The notes beneath the pieces were generated by a model, which saw only the letters and a list, made by a program, of their open reading frames with translations, was not told the DNA's origin and made no database searches. Below, piece after piece: positions 63,998-64,000 of a stretch of 64,000 nucleotides of DNA; position 1 is the stretch's first letter; each line of letters begins with the position of its first letter. The position numbers were made by a program, and so were the translations under genes. This DNA is from Plantactinospora endophytica (GTDB taxonomy: Bacteria > Actinomycetota > Actinomycetes > Mycobacteriales > Micromonosporaceae), in assembly GCF_016862915.1 (NCBI RefSeq), contig NZ_BONW01000011.1, positions 24,747 to 88,746 on the forward strand, written 5' to 3'.

Positions 63998-64000
63998 ACC

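Overview
The window is very GC-rich, densely coding actinobacterial DNA. A mycothiol ligase gene (mshC) in its conserved actinobacterial neighbourhood (uppP, histidine phosphatase, DUF3090, SCO1664-type, PAC2, metH), an LLM-class F420-type oxidoreductase, a DUF5703 gene, DevS/DevR-like regulators and frequent GTG starts all fit a mycelial actinomycete. Micromonosporaceae is the best guess by overall feel; no rRNA or other taxonomic marker is present. I see no tRNA, rRNA, CRISPR array, insertion sequence or prophage.

Layout. 0-7 kb: the N-terminal part of an OFA-type MFS transporter, a sirtuin, and a hypoxia/redox-type module (DevS-like haem GAF kinase, DevR-like regulator, Acg-family flavoprotein, a decayed second Acg gene, DoxX protein) tied together by a shared near-palindromic box. 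7-13.5 kb: single metabolic or unknown genes (SDR, DHFR-like, ABM monooxygenase, HTH_42/AlkZ-like, DoxX-like, PEBP, tandem GNAT) separated by degenerate short tandem repeats. 13.5-16.4 kb: GH43 glycosidase and divergent LacI regulator with candidate operators. 16.6-18.3 kb: a 100-residue peptide made of four 21-residue repeats, followed 15 bp later by a JmjC/cupin oxygenase, which looks like a peptide plus modifying enzyme. 18.5-23.1 kb: a four-gene operon of a small helical-hairpin protein, an unknown protein, a soluble three-RecA-domain FtsK/EccC-like ATPase and a small membrane protein. 23.3-27.4 kb: NYN-domain protein, a ClpC-type unfoldase and small proteins including DUF3140. 27.6-39.3 kb: secreted alpha-lytic-type protease, MFS, LysR, ThuA-like, an HTH-TPR regulator with 11-bp phased repeats in its promoter region, hemerythrin, M20 peptidase, DUF5703, aldo-keto reductase. 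39.4-51.5 kb: LLM oxidoreductase and the uppP to metH core block. 51.6-57.1 kb: LuxR-type regulator, oxalate decarboxylase, zinc peptidase, HAD hydrolase. 57.4-64 kb: MacB-like ABC exporter and a NarL-type two-component system.

Two features recur. Many intergenic stretches hold short degenerate tandem repeats of 14 to 30 bp, often just upstream of a start codon. At two loci (oxdC leader and the kinase/regulator junction) duplication of the ribosome-binding-site/start region has made chains of tiny reading frames linked by ATGA stop-start overlaps. The most likely undescribed systems are the repeat peptide with its JmjC oxygenase and, convergent to it, the minimal type VII-like ATPase operon.
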